Source: an uncultured Methanobrevibacter sp.
GTDB taxonomy: Archaea > Methanobacteriota > Methanobacteria > Methanobacteriales > Methanobacteriaceae
Length of the DNA stretch: 64,000 nucleotides
Reading direction: 5' to 3'
Assembly (NCBI RefSeq): GCF_902770715.1
Contig: NZ_CACXTS010000003.1
Span: 31,091 to 95,090 of the forward strand
This document shows positions 26,751-35,890 of this stretch, piece by piece (the stretch's first letter is position 1; the number at the start of each line of letters is the position of its first letter). A program made the position numbers and the translations under genes. The notes under the pieces are model-generated. The model was not told the DNA's origin, searched no databases, and saw nothing but the letters and a program-made list of their open reading frames with translations.

Positions 26751-27164
26751 TTAAATGAATGCTAGAATTCCATAGGCTATGAAAATTAAAACAAGGCATG
26801 AAACGCAGGCAATAGTAGTTGGAAAATCATTTTTGTCCTGATTGGAACTATTCAATGATGTTGATTGAATTGAATATTTGTCTTCATTGTCATATACATC
26901 AGCAAGCTTAATTGCAACCCATACAGAGCGGACAATAGAAATCAACAACAGTATCATGGCTATTGCTACATATACCTCAATTATTCCATCAAAATCGGAA
27001 AATATTATACCAAAAACCCAAGGCAGCTCATAGATTACTCCTTCCAAAATCCAATTCTTATTGTCGTGTATAGCTCCAATAAAAATAAATCCCAAACCAT
27101 TGAATATGATAATCGGTGAAAAGATAACCCACCATGACCTTTTGATTTTTTCTAAAGCATTCAT
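26751..27164 (-). CDS. Small four-helix membrane protein
   Basis: This protein has 137 residues with hydrophobic segments near residues 14-30, 45-60, 63-85 and 118-137, joined by a polar Ser/Asn-rich loop. AGGTTAAAAG precedes the ATG. I do not recognise the family. It is downstream of and codirectional with the telA operon, so it may be part of it. Confidence 0.65.
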   Translation of the reverse strand: MNALEKIKRSWWVIFSPIIIFNGLGFIFIGAIHDNKNWILEGVIYELPWVFGIIFSDFDGIIEVYVAIAMILLLISIVRSVWVAIKLADVYDNEDKYSIQSTSLNSSNQDKNDFPTTIACVSCLVLIFIAYGILAFI

Positions 27165-27204
27165 CTTTTAACCTAAAAATTTTATTATAGTGGAAATAAA
27201 TCCA

Positions 27205-28347
27205 CTATTCTAACAAATCTTTATTACTAGTTTCTATTTTATCAACAACTTTTTGACCTTCATCGGCAAGATCTGAGAACACTTCAATTGTTTCTTTCAT
27301 TTTAGGAAGTGCTTGTTGTTTATAAGTGCTTACATCTTCAATAGCTTGAAGAGCTTCTGAGAATGAAGCCTTTAAAACTTCCGGAGAAATCATTGTCTCA
27401 GCACTGTGCCTTTGAATTTCACTTCCTTGTTCCTTAAGCATGTGTGATGTTGATTCAATAATATTTTCAGTAGTCTTGTTTAGGATATTAATCTTATCCA
27501 TTACAATTTTTTGGTTATAAAGTGCACTTGCAACCATTACACCAGTCCTTAAGGCTGAAACTGTAACATTTTGGGCACGTTTAACTCCTCTAATCAGTTC
27601 CTTATTGTTTCTTCTGATTACATTAAGAGAAACAATTCCCTGTTGGTTTACAACAATCATCTGTTGCATATCCATGATTCTTTGTCTTAGAGGGAATAAA
27701 ACCTCTTCACGTACAAATGCAATTTTTTCTTCGTCAACACCATTGATTTCAGCCTCTTGAATTTGTGCTTCAATGGATTCGTCCATTTTCTTACCTAATT
27801 CAATGTCTGCAAGGAGTTTGTTTGTAACTTCCCTCAAATAGTTTTCTTCACTTAATAAGGTGGTATTGTCATTTTGCAATACTTTACCGCTTCTTTCAAG
27901 AGATTCAATAATATGTGAAATGGATACTTCCGCTTTTTCATATTTAGCAAAATATTTCTTTACAGGATTGACCAGATTGCCAAGCATGCCCTTTTTTGCA
28001 AAATCAACTTTGCTTGGGTCTAAATCTTTCATTTGTTGATCCAATTCCAATAACTTTTCTCCAATGTTGTCCGCTTCCTTTCCGCCTTTAGTCAAGTCAC
28101 TTAATCTGGTGGATAACATTTCATTATGGGATGCGGATTTAGACATGTCAGAAAGGCCAAAGTCATCTAAAGGTTTTAATATGCTTTCCCTTTCTTGCGG
28201 ATTGTTTAAATCAGCGTCGAAAATTGCAGTTGCGTTGTCTTGTGCTTGGTTTTTGAGATTTGAGTTTTCCAATTTTTCTTCTTCATCCTTAATGGATGTT
28301 TCAACATCTTTTTTAATTTCATCTACATCTAGAGAAAATTCAGCCAT
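27205..28347 (-). CDS. telA: TelA/YaaN family protein (toxic anion resistance family)
   Basis: This soluble, helix-rich protein has 380 residues of the TelA family: FGLSDMSKSAS, ILKPLDDFG, VREEVLFPLRQRIMDMQQM and RRNNKELIRGVKRAQNVTVSALRTGVMVA. The family is named for tellurite resistance, but its function is not established and it often pairs with XpaC. AGGTGAT precedes ATG 28347; the upstream GTG in frame is part of that site. Third gene after the XpaC-like and zinc-ribbon genes. Confidence 0.88.
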   Translation of the reverse strand: MAEFSLDVDEIKKDVETSIKDEEEKLENSNLKNQAQDNATAIFDADLNNPQERESILKPLDDFGLSDMSKSASHNEMLSTRLSDLTKGGKEADNIGEKLLELDQQMKDLDPSKVDFAKKGMLGNLVNPVKKYFAKYEKAEVSISHIIESLERSGKVLQNDNTTLLSEENYLREVTNKLLADIELGKKMDESIEAQIQEAEINGVDEEKIAFVREEVLFPLRQRIMDMQQMIVVNQQGIVSLNVIRRNNKELIRGVKRAQNVTVSALRTGVMVASALYNQKIVMDKINILNKTTENIIESTSHMLKEQGSEIQRHSAETMISPEVLKASFSEALQAIEDVSTYKQQALPKMKETIEVFSDLADEGQKVVDKIETSNKDLLE

Positions 28348-28357
28348 CTTTATCACC

Positions 28358-28939
28358 TTAATTAAGATAATCTATTTTATTCCTATCAACTTTAGCAGTA
28401 AAATTATCTATGGTTTTACCACTTTTAATTATTTCTACATTAACATGATCCAAATTCAATTTTTTGTATGATGTGTAATCTCCAAAACTGATGCTGTAAT
28501 CACTATCATAATAGATATAGGATAACTTTTCAGATTCCTGGCCCAATAGAGTATTATTCTTATCATAATAAGAAGTTTTAACCACATAGCCCTTCATATC
28601 TGAAGGCACATCTAAAAATAATGCTTCTGTATAAACGGTATAAGATGTTTTGTTATCATAATCACTGTCATAGCCTAAAACATCAGTAATAGTCAAATCA
28701 ACATGTTCAACACCATCATCTGTATCTGTTGCAACATGATTATTGCCGTTTCCAGATGTAAGGATGAATAACCCTCCAAAAACTAATATGATAGCAATTA
28801 ATGCTAAAAATATCTTCCCATTTGAAAAAATGCTTGAACTTGATTTTGAATTACCATCATTAAAACTATAGCCACAATCCATACAAAATTTTGCATCATC
28901 TGCTGCAGTTTTACCGCATTTAGGACAAGTCTTGCTCAT
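28358..28939 (-). CDS. Zinc-ribbon, single-pass membrane protein
   Basis: This protein has 193 residues. An N-terminal zinc ribbon (CPKCGKTAADDAKFCMDCG) is followed by a Ser-rich linker, a membrane helix (about residues 42-62) and an extracellular beta-rich domain of about 130 residues. AGGTGATTGA precedes the ATG. It sits between the XpaC-like and telA genes with spacings of about 10 nt on both sides, so it probably works with them at the membrane. The extracellular domain is not recognised. Confidence 0.72.
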   Translation of the reverse strand: MSKTCPKCGKTAADDAKFCMDCGYSFNDGNSKSSSSIFSNGKIFLALIAIILVFGGLFILTSGNGNNHVATDTDDGVEHVDLTITDVLGYDSDYDNKTSYTVYTEALFLDVPSDMKGYVVKTSYYDKNNTLLGQESEKLSYIYYDSDYSISFGDYTSYKKLNLDHVNVEIIKSGKTIDNFTAKVDRNKIDYLN

Positions 28940-28947
28940 TCAATCAC

Positions 28948-29850
28948 CTAATATTCTTTAACAGAACTGATTAAGTTTTCCATTTCATCTAATAAATTCT
29001 TTACTTCTTCAGTTTTTTCATCATTAGAATTCAAATTGATGACCAATTCATTTGTCAAATCTTCGATTTGATTTATAATAGTTTTCATATTATTGATTTT
29101 GCTTTCAAGTTCACCTTCAATTCTTGGAGTGTCTTCAGCTGCAAGATTAATTATATTCAAAGCTGAATCACTTTGGGCATAAAACAATTTATGAGAACTT
29201 TCAATAACGCTCATGAACCTGTCATATGTAAGTTGAGGTGGAGTGAAACATTTCTTTATCAAATCCTTAACAACTTCCTCCTTTACATCAAACAACACTT
29301 TTAGATTATCCACTTCCTTTTCATATTTCTTAAGGGACTCAAGACCTATGCCTTTACGGATTTGTGTTGAATCGCTGGACTCACTTTGAGATGTCACCTT
29401 TTGCCTTTGCTTTTTCGGTTCAGCATTTGCATAACCTTTCGAATTTGATTGTTTATATAAATATAACAAAGGAACTACAAATAAAATTAAGATTAGGAAC
29501 ATTACTGTTTTATTTCCCCAAAAAGCGAAAGGAACCAAAATGCAGATTAAAGCAATATAATAAACACCTAATAGCCCAATAATGGAATTATTCGCTAATA
29601 AAAAATCAGATGCATCACCCAAACCCCTTTGTAATTTAATTTTAGAAGCATAGCTAGAGTCAGGGGCATACTGTAGAACTTCATCATCGGTCAAGATGCC
29701 CGGTTTAGGTTCAATAATATACCTTATATCAGATAATGATTCTATACATTTAACCCTTACGCCATCACTGTCGTATGCCTTGGAATTTTTAAAGGTGATA
29801 GGAGTTGTTAATCTCTTGATTTCATGGATTTTTGAGTTTTCATCAGACAT
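28948..29850 (-). CDS. XpaC-like membrane protein
   Basis: This protein has 300 residues. Two membrane helices lie near residues 90-112 and 114-132. A cytosolic helical domain follows (YEKEVDNLKVLFDVKEEVVK ... INQIEDLTNELVINL) that resembles XpaC/5-bromo-4-chloroindolyl phosphate hydrolysis family proteins. XpaC and TelA genes are adjacent in Bacillus as well, which supports this call, but sequence resemblance alone is modest. GGAGACC precedes the ATG. First gene of the operon. Confidence 0.55.
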   Translation of the reverse strand: MSDENSKIHEIKRLTTPITFKNSKAYDSDGVRVKCIESLSDIRYIIEPKPGILTDDEVLQYAPDSSYASKIKLQRGLGDASDFLLANNSIIGLLGVYYIALICILVPFAFWGNKTVMFLILILFVVPLLYLYKQSNSKGYANAEPKKQRQKVTSQSESSDSTQIRKGIGLESLKKYEKEVDNLKVLFDVKEEVVKDLIKKCFTPPQLTYDRFMSVIESSHKLFYAQSDSALNIINLAAEDTPRIEGELESKINNMKTIINQIEDLTNELVINLNSNDEKTEEVKNLLDEMENLISSVKEY

Positions 29851-29919
29851 TGATTGGTCTCCAATGATACTAATTATATATTAGGTATTTATAAACATTT
29901 GTATTTAATTTGTTACTAA

Positions 29920-30360
29920 CTAATCAAATTCCTTTTCCAATAATATAGTGACGGGACCGTTGTTTAAAAGATTAACTTTCATGTATGCGCCAAATTCGCC
30001 AGTTTCAACCTCAATGTCTTCGCCACACTTTGAAGCAAAATAGTCAAACAAGACTGTGGCCTGATCAGGTGCCAATGCCCTATGAAAAGAAGGCCTGTTC
30101 TTTTTTGTGTGAGCATATAAAGTGAATTGGGGAACAAGCAATAGCTTTCCTCCAATATCCTTTACTGATTTGTTCATACGACCGTTTTCATCTTGAAAAA
30201 TTCTTAGTTTAACAAGCTTTTTTGCAAGATAATCCGCTTCCTTTTCAGTGTCGTTTTCTCCAAAGCCAACTAAAACCATCAAACCTTCATCGATTTGACC
30301 AACAATTTCATTTTCCACTTCAACACTGGCATTGGAAACTCTTTGAACTACTAGTTTCAT
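29920..30360 (-). CDS. dtd: D-aminoacyl-tRNA deacylase, bacterial type (DTD1)
   Basis: This protein has 146 residues and hydrolyses D-aminoacyl-tRNA. The usual SQFTL motif reads PQFTL (77-81), keeping Thr80, and the second motif NGPVT is intact (134-138). The loop AHTKKNRPSF is one residue shorter than the usual form. Most archaea use the unrelated DTD2, so this is probably a bacterial acquisition. Its start overlaps the sstT stop by 4 nt (ATGA), implying coupling. Confidence 0.93.
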   Translation of the reverse strand: MKLVVQRVSNASVEVENEIVGQIDEGLMVLVGFGENDTEKEADYLAKKLVKLRIFQDENGRMNKSVKDIGGKLLLVPQFTLYAHTKKNRPSFHRALAPDQATVLFDYFASKCGEDIEVETGEFGAYMKVNLLNNGPVTILLEKEFD

Positions 30361-31598
30361 TTTGCAAATTCTCCTAAGAAATTAACTGGTTCTCCATTTA
30401 CTCGCCTATCATGATACTCAGCGGTTGCTGAGAAAAGCGCATCTCCAGCAGAGTTGAGGGCTGTTTCACATGAATCCTGAATGACCCCAATGATAAATCC
30501 AACAGCAACTGCCTGCATAGATACATCAGCTGGAATACCAAATAGTGAACAGGCCATAGGAATAAGCAAAAGAGATCCCCCTGCAACACCTGAAGCACCA
30601 CATGCACCAACTGTTGAAATTATGCATAAAACGACAGTAACAGGTAAAGGAACGGATATTCCCATGGTATGACAAACAGCAAGAGTCATGACGGTAATTG
30701 TTACTGCAGCACCTTCCATGTTGATTGTTGCTCCTAGCGGGATGCTGATTGAGAAGAAATCCCTGTCCAATCCTAATCTTTCACATAACTGCATATTGAC
30801 CGGAATATTAGCTGCAGAACTTCTTGTGAAAAATGCAGTAATACCACTTTCCCTTAAACAGGTCAATACCAATGGATAAGGATTGCGTCTTAATGCTACT
30901 GCAGATATGATTGGATCTGTTACAAATGCAACAAATGCAATACATCCGACAAGCAATAGAATTAATTGAGAATATTGGACAAATATTCCCAGTCCGCTTT
31001 CGGAAACTGAAGTGAATACCAATCCCATGATACCGATAGGTGCAAATTGGATGATGCCCCTCACAATCAGGGTAACTGCATTTGCACAGTCAGTTACAAC
31101 ATCCTTTGTAGAGTCACTTGCAATGTTTTTAAGGGCAATTCCAAACACGATTGACCAGAACAGTATTCCCAAATAATGACCTTCCGAAATCAATCCGATC
31201 GGATTGGAGAAAATACCCAAAATCATATTAGACATCACTTCACCAAGGCCGCCAGGTGCAGCAGCAGTGCTTGCATCAGAAAGGTGAATTGTAACCGGGA
31301 ACAATGTACTTGCGATAATCGCAACCATAGCTGATAGGAAAGTACTAAATAAATATAAAACTATTACTGTTTTAAACCTTGACCCAATTCCAGTTCTTGC
31401 TTTTGAAATAGCAGAAGCAACCAAAACAAAAACTAAAATTGGAGCAATAGCTTTTAGAGCACTTACAAATATTTCGCCTGGAAAACCTATAATTGTCCAA
31501 TTAGGAACGAAAACACCTAAAATTGAACCAATAATCAAACCAATTACAATTTTTAAAATAAGACTTGATTCAGTCCATTTATTAATAATTCTGTTCAT
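30357..31598 (-). CDS. sstT: Serine/threonine:Na+ symporter
   Basis: This DAACS-family transporter has 413 residues. Diagnostic stretches are IAPILVFVLVASAISKAR, the re-entrant serine-rich RESGITAFFTRSSAANIPVN, and PLGATINMEGAA. It takes up serine and threonine with sodium. AGAGGAT precedes the ATG at 31598. Pairing with dtd is noteworthy because both concern amino acids, but may be chance. Confidence 0.92.
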   Translation of the reverse strand: MNRIINKWTESSLILKIVIGLIIGSILGVFVPNWTIIGFPGEIFVSALKAIAPILVFVLVASAISKARTGIGSRFKTVIVLYLFSTFLSAMVAIIASTLFPVTIHLSDASTAAAPGGLGEVMSNMILGIFSNPIGLISEGHYLGILFWSIVFGIALKNIASDSTKDVVTDCANAVTLIVRGIIQFAPIGIMGLVFTSVSESGLGIFVQYSQLILLLVGCIAFVAFVTDPIISAVALRRNPYPLVLTCLRESGITAFFTRSSAANIPVNMQLCERLGLDRDFFSISIPLGATINMEGAAVTITVMTLAVCHTMGISVPLPVTVVLCIISTVGACGASGVAGGSLLLIPMACSLFGIPADVSMQAVAVGFIIGVIQDSCETALNSAGDALFSATAEYHDRRVNGEPVNFLGEFAK

Positions 31599-31707
31599 TA
31601 ACAATCCTCTATAATTTTAATATATAATATTATGACATTAGATTAAAAAAAGTTAACTATGCTTTACATTGAAAAAAGTTTACAACAAATTAGTAAAAAA
31701 GTAAAAA

Positions 31708-32658
31708 TCAGATATCAAGATTTTCTTTTACTTCATAAGTTGCGTCACGAACAGTGTTGGCTGCCTTTATGAAGCTTTTTTTCTCAATATCATTCATATG
31801 AATAGGTACAATCATTGCAACACCCTTTTTAGACATGACCGCAGGCACACCTAACGATACATCTTCAACGTTTTCAACTTCACCATCCAGATAACAGCTT
31901 ACTGTTAAAACCCTATGGGTGTCAGTGATTATTGTTGAAATCAGGTTTGAAATTGCATAAGCAGGACCGTATTCGGTAGCTCCCTTTTTTGAAATGATCG
32001 TGTTTCCTGCATTTCTAAGCTGTTGCACCAATCCCCTAATATCCAAATCAACATACTCCACGAAATATTTCAAAGGAATACCACCTATGGTTGTTGAGCT
32101 TAAAAGCGGAACCATGTTGTCACCGTGTTCGCCCACAACCCTAGTATGCACTTCAGAGCTGTTGATATTAATTTGCCTTGAGAAATAATTCTTCAACCTT
32201 AATGAATCCAAGTGGTTTCCAACACCGATAACCCTCATTTTGTCAAATCCTGAAGCATCAAGAGCAATAGTAGTCATCACATCAACAGGATTTGTTGCAA
32301 CAAGTATGATTGAATCCGGAGCATATTTTGCAACCTGTCTAGAATAATAATCAACTATTTTGGCATTTGGAACCGCCAAATCAAGCCTTTTCATGCCCTT
32401 TTCCCTATGAATTCCTGCGGTAATTAACACGATAGCGGAACCTGCAATATCATTAAAATCACAAGTAGGAGTCAGCTTACAATCAATATCCCTTGCGGCT
32501 AGAGCATCATACATGTCATAAGTTTCACCCTTAACCTTATCAAGACTTTGAGGTCTTGCAACCATAACAATCTCATCAACTGTATCCTCTCTTGCTAGGG
32601 TAAACGCCACATTTTTACCTATTGTTCCAGTTGATCCGAAAATACTTACTTTTACCAT
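31708..32658 (-). CDS. mdh: L-malate dehydrogenase (LDH/MDH superfamily)
   Basis: This protein has 316 residues. It has the Rossmann loop SIFGSTGTIGKNVAF, the mobile loop ITAGIHREKGMKRLDLA (Arg rather than Gln points to malate rather than lactate), LVATNPVDVMT, and the catalytic His in VVGEHGDNMVP. It interconverts malate and oxaloacetate, feeding the partial reductive TCA pathway of methanogens. No ribosome site precedes ATG 32658; an AT-rich box about 25 nt upstream suggests a leaderless transcript. Confidence 0.92.
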   Translation of the reverse strand: MVKVSIFGSTGTIGKNVAFTLAREDTVDEIVMVARPQSLDKVKGETYDMYDALAARDIDCKLTPTCDFNDIAGSAIVLITAGIHREKGMKRLDLAVPNAKIVDYYSRQVAKYAPDSIILVATNPVDVMTTIALDASGFDKMRVIGVGNHLDSLRLKNYFSRQININSSEVHTRVVGEHGDNMVPLLSSTTIGGIPLKYFVEYVDLDIRGLVQQLRNAGNTIISKKGATEYGPAYAISNLISTIITDTHRVLTVSCYLDGEVENVEDVSLGVPAVMSKKGVAMIVPIHMNDIEKKSFIKAANTVRDATYEVKENLDI

Positions 32659-32831
32659 AGTAATTATATTAGTTTTTATCATAAAAATAACTTTCTAATG
32701 GATTATTAGAGACTTATTTTAAATTATATTAAAAAATATACAAAAAAATTAGATAATATTTAAGTTTATTCAATTTAACAATAAATATTTATCTTAAAAT
32801 GAAATAAATATATAATAAACGAGTTGATAAC

Positions 32832-33482
32832 ATGGCCGATAATGAACTGAAACTGGAAACAAAATGCTACGACGCAAATGAATACGGATACCTATATGGA
32901 TTGAACAAGAGGATTCCCGATGAAGAATTTGAAAAGGTGAAGCCCTATTTTAGAAAGTTCAAAAGAATGGATTTTGTTGAAGGCAACGTTCAGGTGACCG
33001 GAAGGCCAGAAGGATATAGGTGCCTTGAAAAAGATGTTGCGAAGGTTGAAGAGATATTGGGAATTACAAATACCCTTGAAAAAAGGCAGAACAAAGTTAA
33101 GGAAGCATTTGCAGACCCAATTAAAAAAGCAAACCTGCTAGATAAGTCATATGAATGGTTAAAGATACTTTTTGAAAAAAGCGGAACTATGCCTGAACAG
33201 GACCTATCAAGACTGGCTGTTCACTCAACAAAAATTTATGACCCTCAAGACCGCTTCAAGAATGGATTTGAGAAAGGAGAAGGCGAACTATTCATATACA
33301 CTCCTCACGGAATGTGGTATATTATCAATAACTCCGGCGAATTTGCAGACAAATCATTGAATAATGTAAAAACACCTCAAGGAGGAGCTGTAGGCCATAG
33401 ACTGATGTATGATGATTTAATAGATAGGCTGATTAGAATCTACAGTGAAGAAAACCTCTATACTGGTAAGGATTTATATTAA
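32832..33482 (+). CDS. Hypothetical protein, soluble
   Basis: This protein has 216 residues, is charged, and has no signal peptide or membrane segment. Notable stretches are YGYLYGLNKRIPDEEFEKVK and LFIYTPHGMWYIINNSGEFA; the C-terminus is helical and acidic. A TATA-like aaatatata lies near 32805. I do not recognise the family. It is divergent from mdh and is followed by a strong terminator, so it is probably a single-gene unit. Confidence 0.7.
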   Translation: MADNELKLETKCYDANEYGYLYGLNKRIPDEEFEKVKPYFRKFKRMDFVEGNVQVTGRPEGYRCLEKDVAKVEEILGITNTLEKRQNKVKEAFADPIKKANLLDKSYEWLKILFEKSGTMPEQDLSRLAVHSTKIYDPQDRFKNGFEKGEGELFIYTPHGMWYIINNSGEFADKSLNNVKTPQGGAVGHRLMYDDLIDRLIRIYSEENLYTGKDLY

Positions 33483-33500
33483 CTTTTGATGACTACTTTT

Positions 33501-33524
33501 AGTGAACATCCTCAAATGTTCACT
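33501..33524 (+). terminator. Hairpin terminator
   Basis: A perfect 9-bp stem AGTGAACAT / ATGTTCACT with a 6-nt loop, followed by TTATTAAATTTTTA, lies 18 nt after the stop of the hypothetical gene. Confidence 0.65.
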
Positions 33525-33588
33525 TTATTAAATTTTTATAATATAAAAATCTAAATTAATATTTAGATTGATTAGGTGGTTTAATTAT

Positions 33589-34386
33589 ATGCAAAAAATT
33601 ATAAATGCACATTGTCATATTTATCCGGAAAAGATAGCAGATAAAGCAGTAATGGGAATAAGGGATTTTTACGATTTGGACATGTCCCTGAATGGTAAAT
33701 TAGATGATTTAATTAGAGACGGCAATGAAGTTGGTGTGACACACTATTTGGTTCACTCCGTTGCAACAACACCAAAACAGGTTAAGTCAATTAATGAATT
33801 CATTGCGGAAGCTGTCAATCAACATCCTGACGTATTTACCGGATTTGGAACCCTGCATCCGAATAGTGATGATATTCAAGGTGATTTCGATTATCTAATT
33901 GAGTTAGGCCTTAAAGGAGTCAAACTGCACCCTGATTTTCAGCAATTTGCCATGAATGATGAACGTGCATTAAAGATAGGTGAAGTAGTAAATGAAGGAA
34001 ATGTTCCTATGCTTGTTCACTGCGGTGACTTCAGATATAACTATTCCAATCCTGCACAAATTAAGCCATTTCTTGAAAAATTTCCGGACATAACATTTAT
34101 CGGCGCTCACTTTGCAGGTTGGAGTATGTGGGAAGAAGCAACAGAAAAATTATCCGGATTTGAAAACCTTTACGTTGACTTGAGCTCTAGCCTATATGCG
34201 TTAAGTCCTGAAACCGCCTTAGAACTGATTCATGCATACGGCAGCGACAAGGTATTGTGGGGAACAGACTATCCTATGTGGGAGTCAAAAAGCGAAATGG
34301 AATACTTTAACAAAATTGAATTAACAGAAAAAGAACGTTCCCAAATTCTTTATGAGAATGCCGCTAAACTGTTAAAATTAATCTAA
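33589..34386 (+). CDS. Amidohydrolase (TIM-barrel metal-dependent hydrolase, PF04909-like)
   Basis: This protein has 265 residues. It has the metal-binding HxH (NAHCHIYPEKIA), VKLHPDFQQF, a His in VHCGD, a His in GAHFAGW and the catalytic Asp in LWGTDYPMW. The family hydrolyses or decarboxylates cyclic and aromatic compounds; the substrate is open. AGGTGG lies upstream of the ATG at 33589, and the in-frame TTG at 33568 precedes that site. Confidence 0.85.
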   Translation: MQKIINAHCHIYPEKIADKAVMGIRDFYDLDMSLNGKLDDLIRDGNEVGVTHYLVHSVATTPKQVKSINEFIAEAVNQHPDVFTGFGTLHPNSDDIQGDFDYLIELGLKGVKLHPDFQQFAMNDERALKIGEVVNEGNVPMLVHCGDFRYNYSNPAQIKPFLEKFPDITFIGAHFAGWSMWEEATEKLSGFENLYVDLSSSLYALSPETALELIHAYGSDKVLWGTDYPMWESKSEMEYFNKIELTEKERSQILYENAAKLLKLI

Positions 34387-34391
34387 AAGTG

Positions 34392-34416
34392 AAAGTGTGA
34401 CAAATTGTCACACTTT
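34392..34416. terminator. Strong bidirectional hairpin terminator
   Basis: An 11-bp perfect stem AAAGTGTGACA / TGTCACACTTT with a 3-nt loop lies between convergent genes and is followed by a run of ten A on the plus strand (T-run before it on the minus strand). Confidence 0.6.
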
Positions 34417-34426
34417 AAAAAAAAAC

Positions 34427-34843
34427 TTATTTTCTAAATGCCTCAACAGCAGGAGGTGTTAACAAATCCCTTGAAATCATTTCTTCGATTTCATCCATAC
34501 CAAACCATCCGTAATCATCATGCTCTTCACTAATTGCAACATTATCGCTTTCGCAGGTTACTTTCATTATCAGCTGAATTGATTTGATGTCCTCATTTGT
34601 TTTGCATGCAGTATAATCTCTTCTAATAACGTTTAAAAGTGAATCCACATCAATCTCAAGACCTGTTTCTTCAAGGTACTCTCTTTTTAATGCATCATCG
34701 AAAAATTCGCATTTCTTGACTTTTCCGCCTGGAATCTCCCATCTTCCCGCATCATGAGATGATTTTGACCTGATTTTCAAAAGCAAATATTTTCCATTAT
34801 ATTCGCAGATTCCTCTAACTGCCAAACCCCACATAGTAGACAT
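34427..34843 (-). CDS. NUDIX hydrolase
   Basis: This protein has 138 residues. The Nudix box starts at GGKVKKCEFFDDALKREYLE and continues ETGLEI, with RE..EE at residues 54-59. It probably sanitises or hydrolyses a nucleoside-diphosphate-linked compound; the start MWGLAVRGICEYNGKYLLLK resembles the MutT/ADP-ribose group. AGGTG precedes the ATG at 34843, and the in-frame GTG upstream is part of that site. Confidence 0.9.
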   Translation of the reverse strand: MSTMWGLAVRGICEYNGKYLLLKIRSKSSHDAGRWEIPGGKVKKCEFFDDALKREYLEETGLEIDVDSLLNVIRRDYTACKTNEDIKSIQLIMKVTCESDNVAISEEHDDYGWFGMDEIEEMISRDLLTPPAVEAFRK

Positions 34844-34871
34844 ATTAAACACCTAAAAAAAAAATAGTTAA

Positions 34872-34889
34872 AAGGGAATAATTTCCCTT
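34872..34889 (-). terminator. Terminator of the GGGtGRT/IscU-like operon
   Basis: A 7-bp stem AAGGGAA / TTCCCTT with a 4-nt loop overlaps the stop codon and is followed on the minus strand by TTAACTATTTTTTTTTT. Confidence 0.55.
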
Positions 34890-35889
34890 ATTGTTTCATA
34901 GCTTTTTCAACTGCAACAGCAACGGCAACTGATGCTCCAACCATTGGGTTATTTCCCATACCTATCAATCCCATCATTTCCACGTGAGCAGGAACTGATG
35001 AGGATCCGGCGAATTGAGCATCGGAGTGCATTCTTCCCAATGTATCTGTCATTCCATAGGAAGCAGGTCCGGCTGCCATGTTATCAGGGTGCAATGTTCT
35101 TCCAGTTCCTCCGCCTGAAGCAACAGAGAAGTATTTTTTACCTTGAAGGATACATTCCTTCTTGTATGTACCTGCTACCGGATGTTGGAAACGAGTAGGG
35201 TTTGTTGAGTTACCTGTGATTGATACGTCTACGCCTTCCAAATGCATGATTGCAACACCTTCACGAACGTCATCTGCACCGTAGCATCTTACTTTTGCCC
35301 TTTCACCATCTGAGTATGCCTTTTCCTTAACGACTTTGACTTCTCCAGTGAAATAGTCAAATTCAGTTTCAACATGGGTAAATCCATTGATTCTTGAAAT
35401 GATTAATGCAGCATCCTTTCCAAGACCGTTCAATATTACTCTCAATGGCTTTTCCCTTACTTCATTAGCAGAGTTTGCAATACCTATTGCCCCTTCTGCA
35501 GCTGCAAAACTTTCGTGACCTGCCAAAAATGCAAAGCATTCGCTTTCATCACTTAAAAGCATTGATGCGAGGTTTCCATGACCTAATCCAACTTGCCTGT
35601 CATCTGCTACACTTCCAGGAATACAAAATGCCTGCAATCCTTCACCAATTGCCTTTGCAGCATCTGAAGCTTTAACGCATCCCTGTTTAATAGCTATTGC
35701 CGCACCGAGAGTGTATGCCCAGCATGCGTTTTCAAAGCATATTGGCTGAACTCCCTTAACGATTTCATAAGGGTCGAATCCTTTGTCAAGGCAAATCTGT
35801 TTTGCTTCTTCAAGGTCACTTATTCCATATTTTTCAAGTACGGGAGTGATTTGATCTATCCTTCTTTCATAACTTTCAAATAAGCTCAT
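34888..35889 (-). CDS. GGGtGRT family protein
   Basis: This protein has 333 residues of a conserved anaerobe family named for its motif, here in SVASGGGTGRTLHPDN. It is Gly/Ala-rich, with VADDRQVGLGHGNLASMLL and AFLAGHESFAAAEGAIG. It has conserved Cys residues but no classical cofactor motif. Function is unknown. The ATG at 35889 follows AAGGAG by 8 nt and begins 1 nt after the stop of the IscU-like scaffold gene, so the two are tightly coupled. This pairing appears to be characteristic of the family. Confidence 0.82.
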   Translation of the reverse strand: MSLFESYERRIDQITPVLEKYGISDLEEAKQICLDKGFDPYEIVKGVQPICFENACWAYTLGAAIAIKQGCVKASDAAKAIGEGLQAFCIPGSVADDRQVGLGHGNLASMLLSDESECFAFLAGHESFAAAEGAIGIANSANEVREKPLRVILNGLGKDAALIISRINGFTHVETEFDYFTGEVKVVKEKAYSDGERAKVRCYGADDVREGVAIMHLEGVDVSITGNSTNPTRFQHPVAGTYKKECILQGKKYFSVASGGGTGRTLHPDNMAAGPASYGMTDTLGRMHSDAQFAGSSSVPAHVEMMGLIGMGNNPMVGASVAVAVAVEKAMKQ

Positions 35890-35890
35890 T

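Noticed and set aside
27205..28347. Tellurite resistance determinant
   Set aside because: The family name is historical; nothing else in the operon suggests tellurite handling.
34888..35889. Component of glycine/sarcosine reductase
   Set aside because: No selenocysteine or thioredoxin partners are nearby; the motif and scaffold neighbour match the GGGtGRT family instead.
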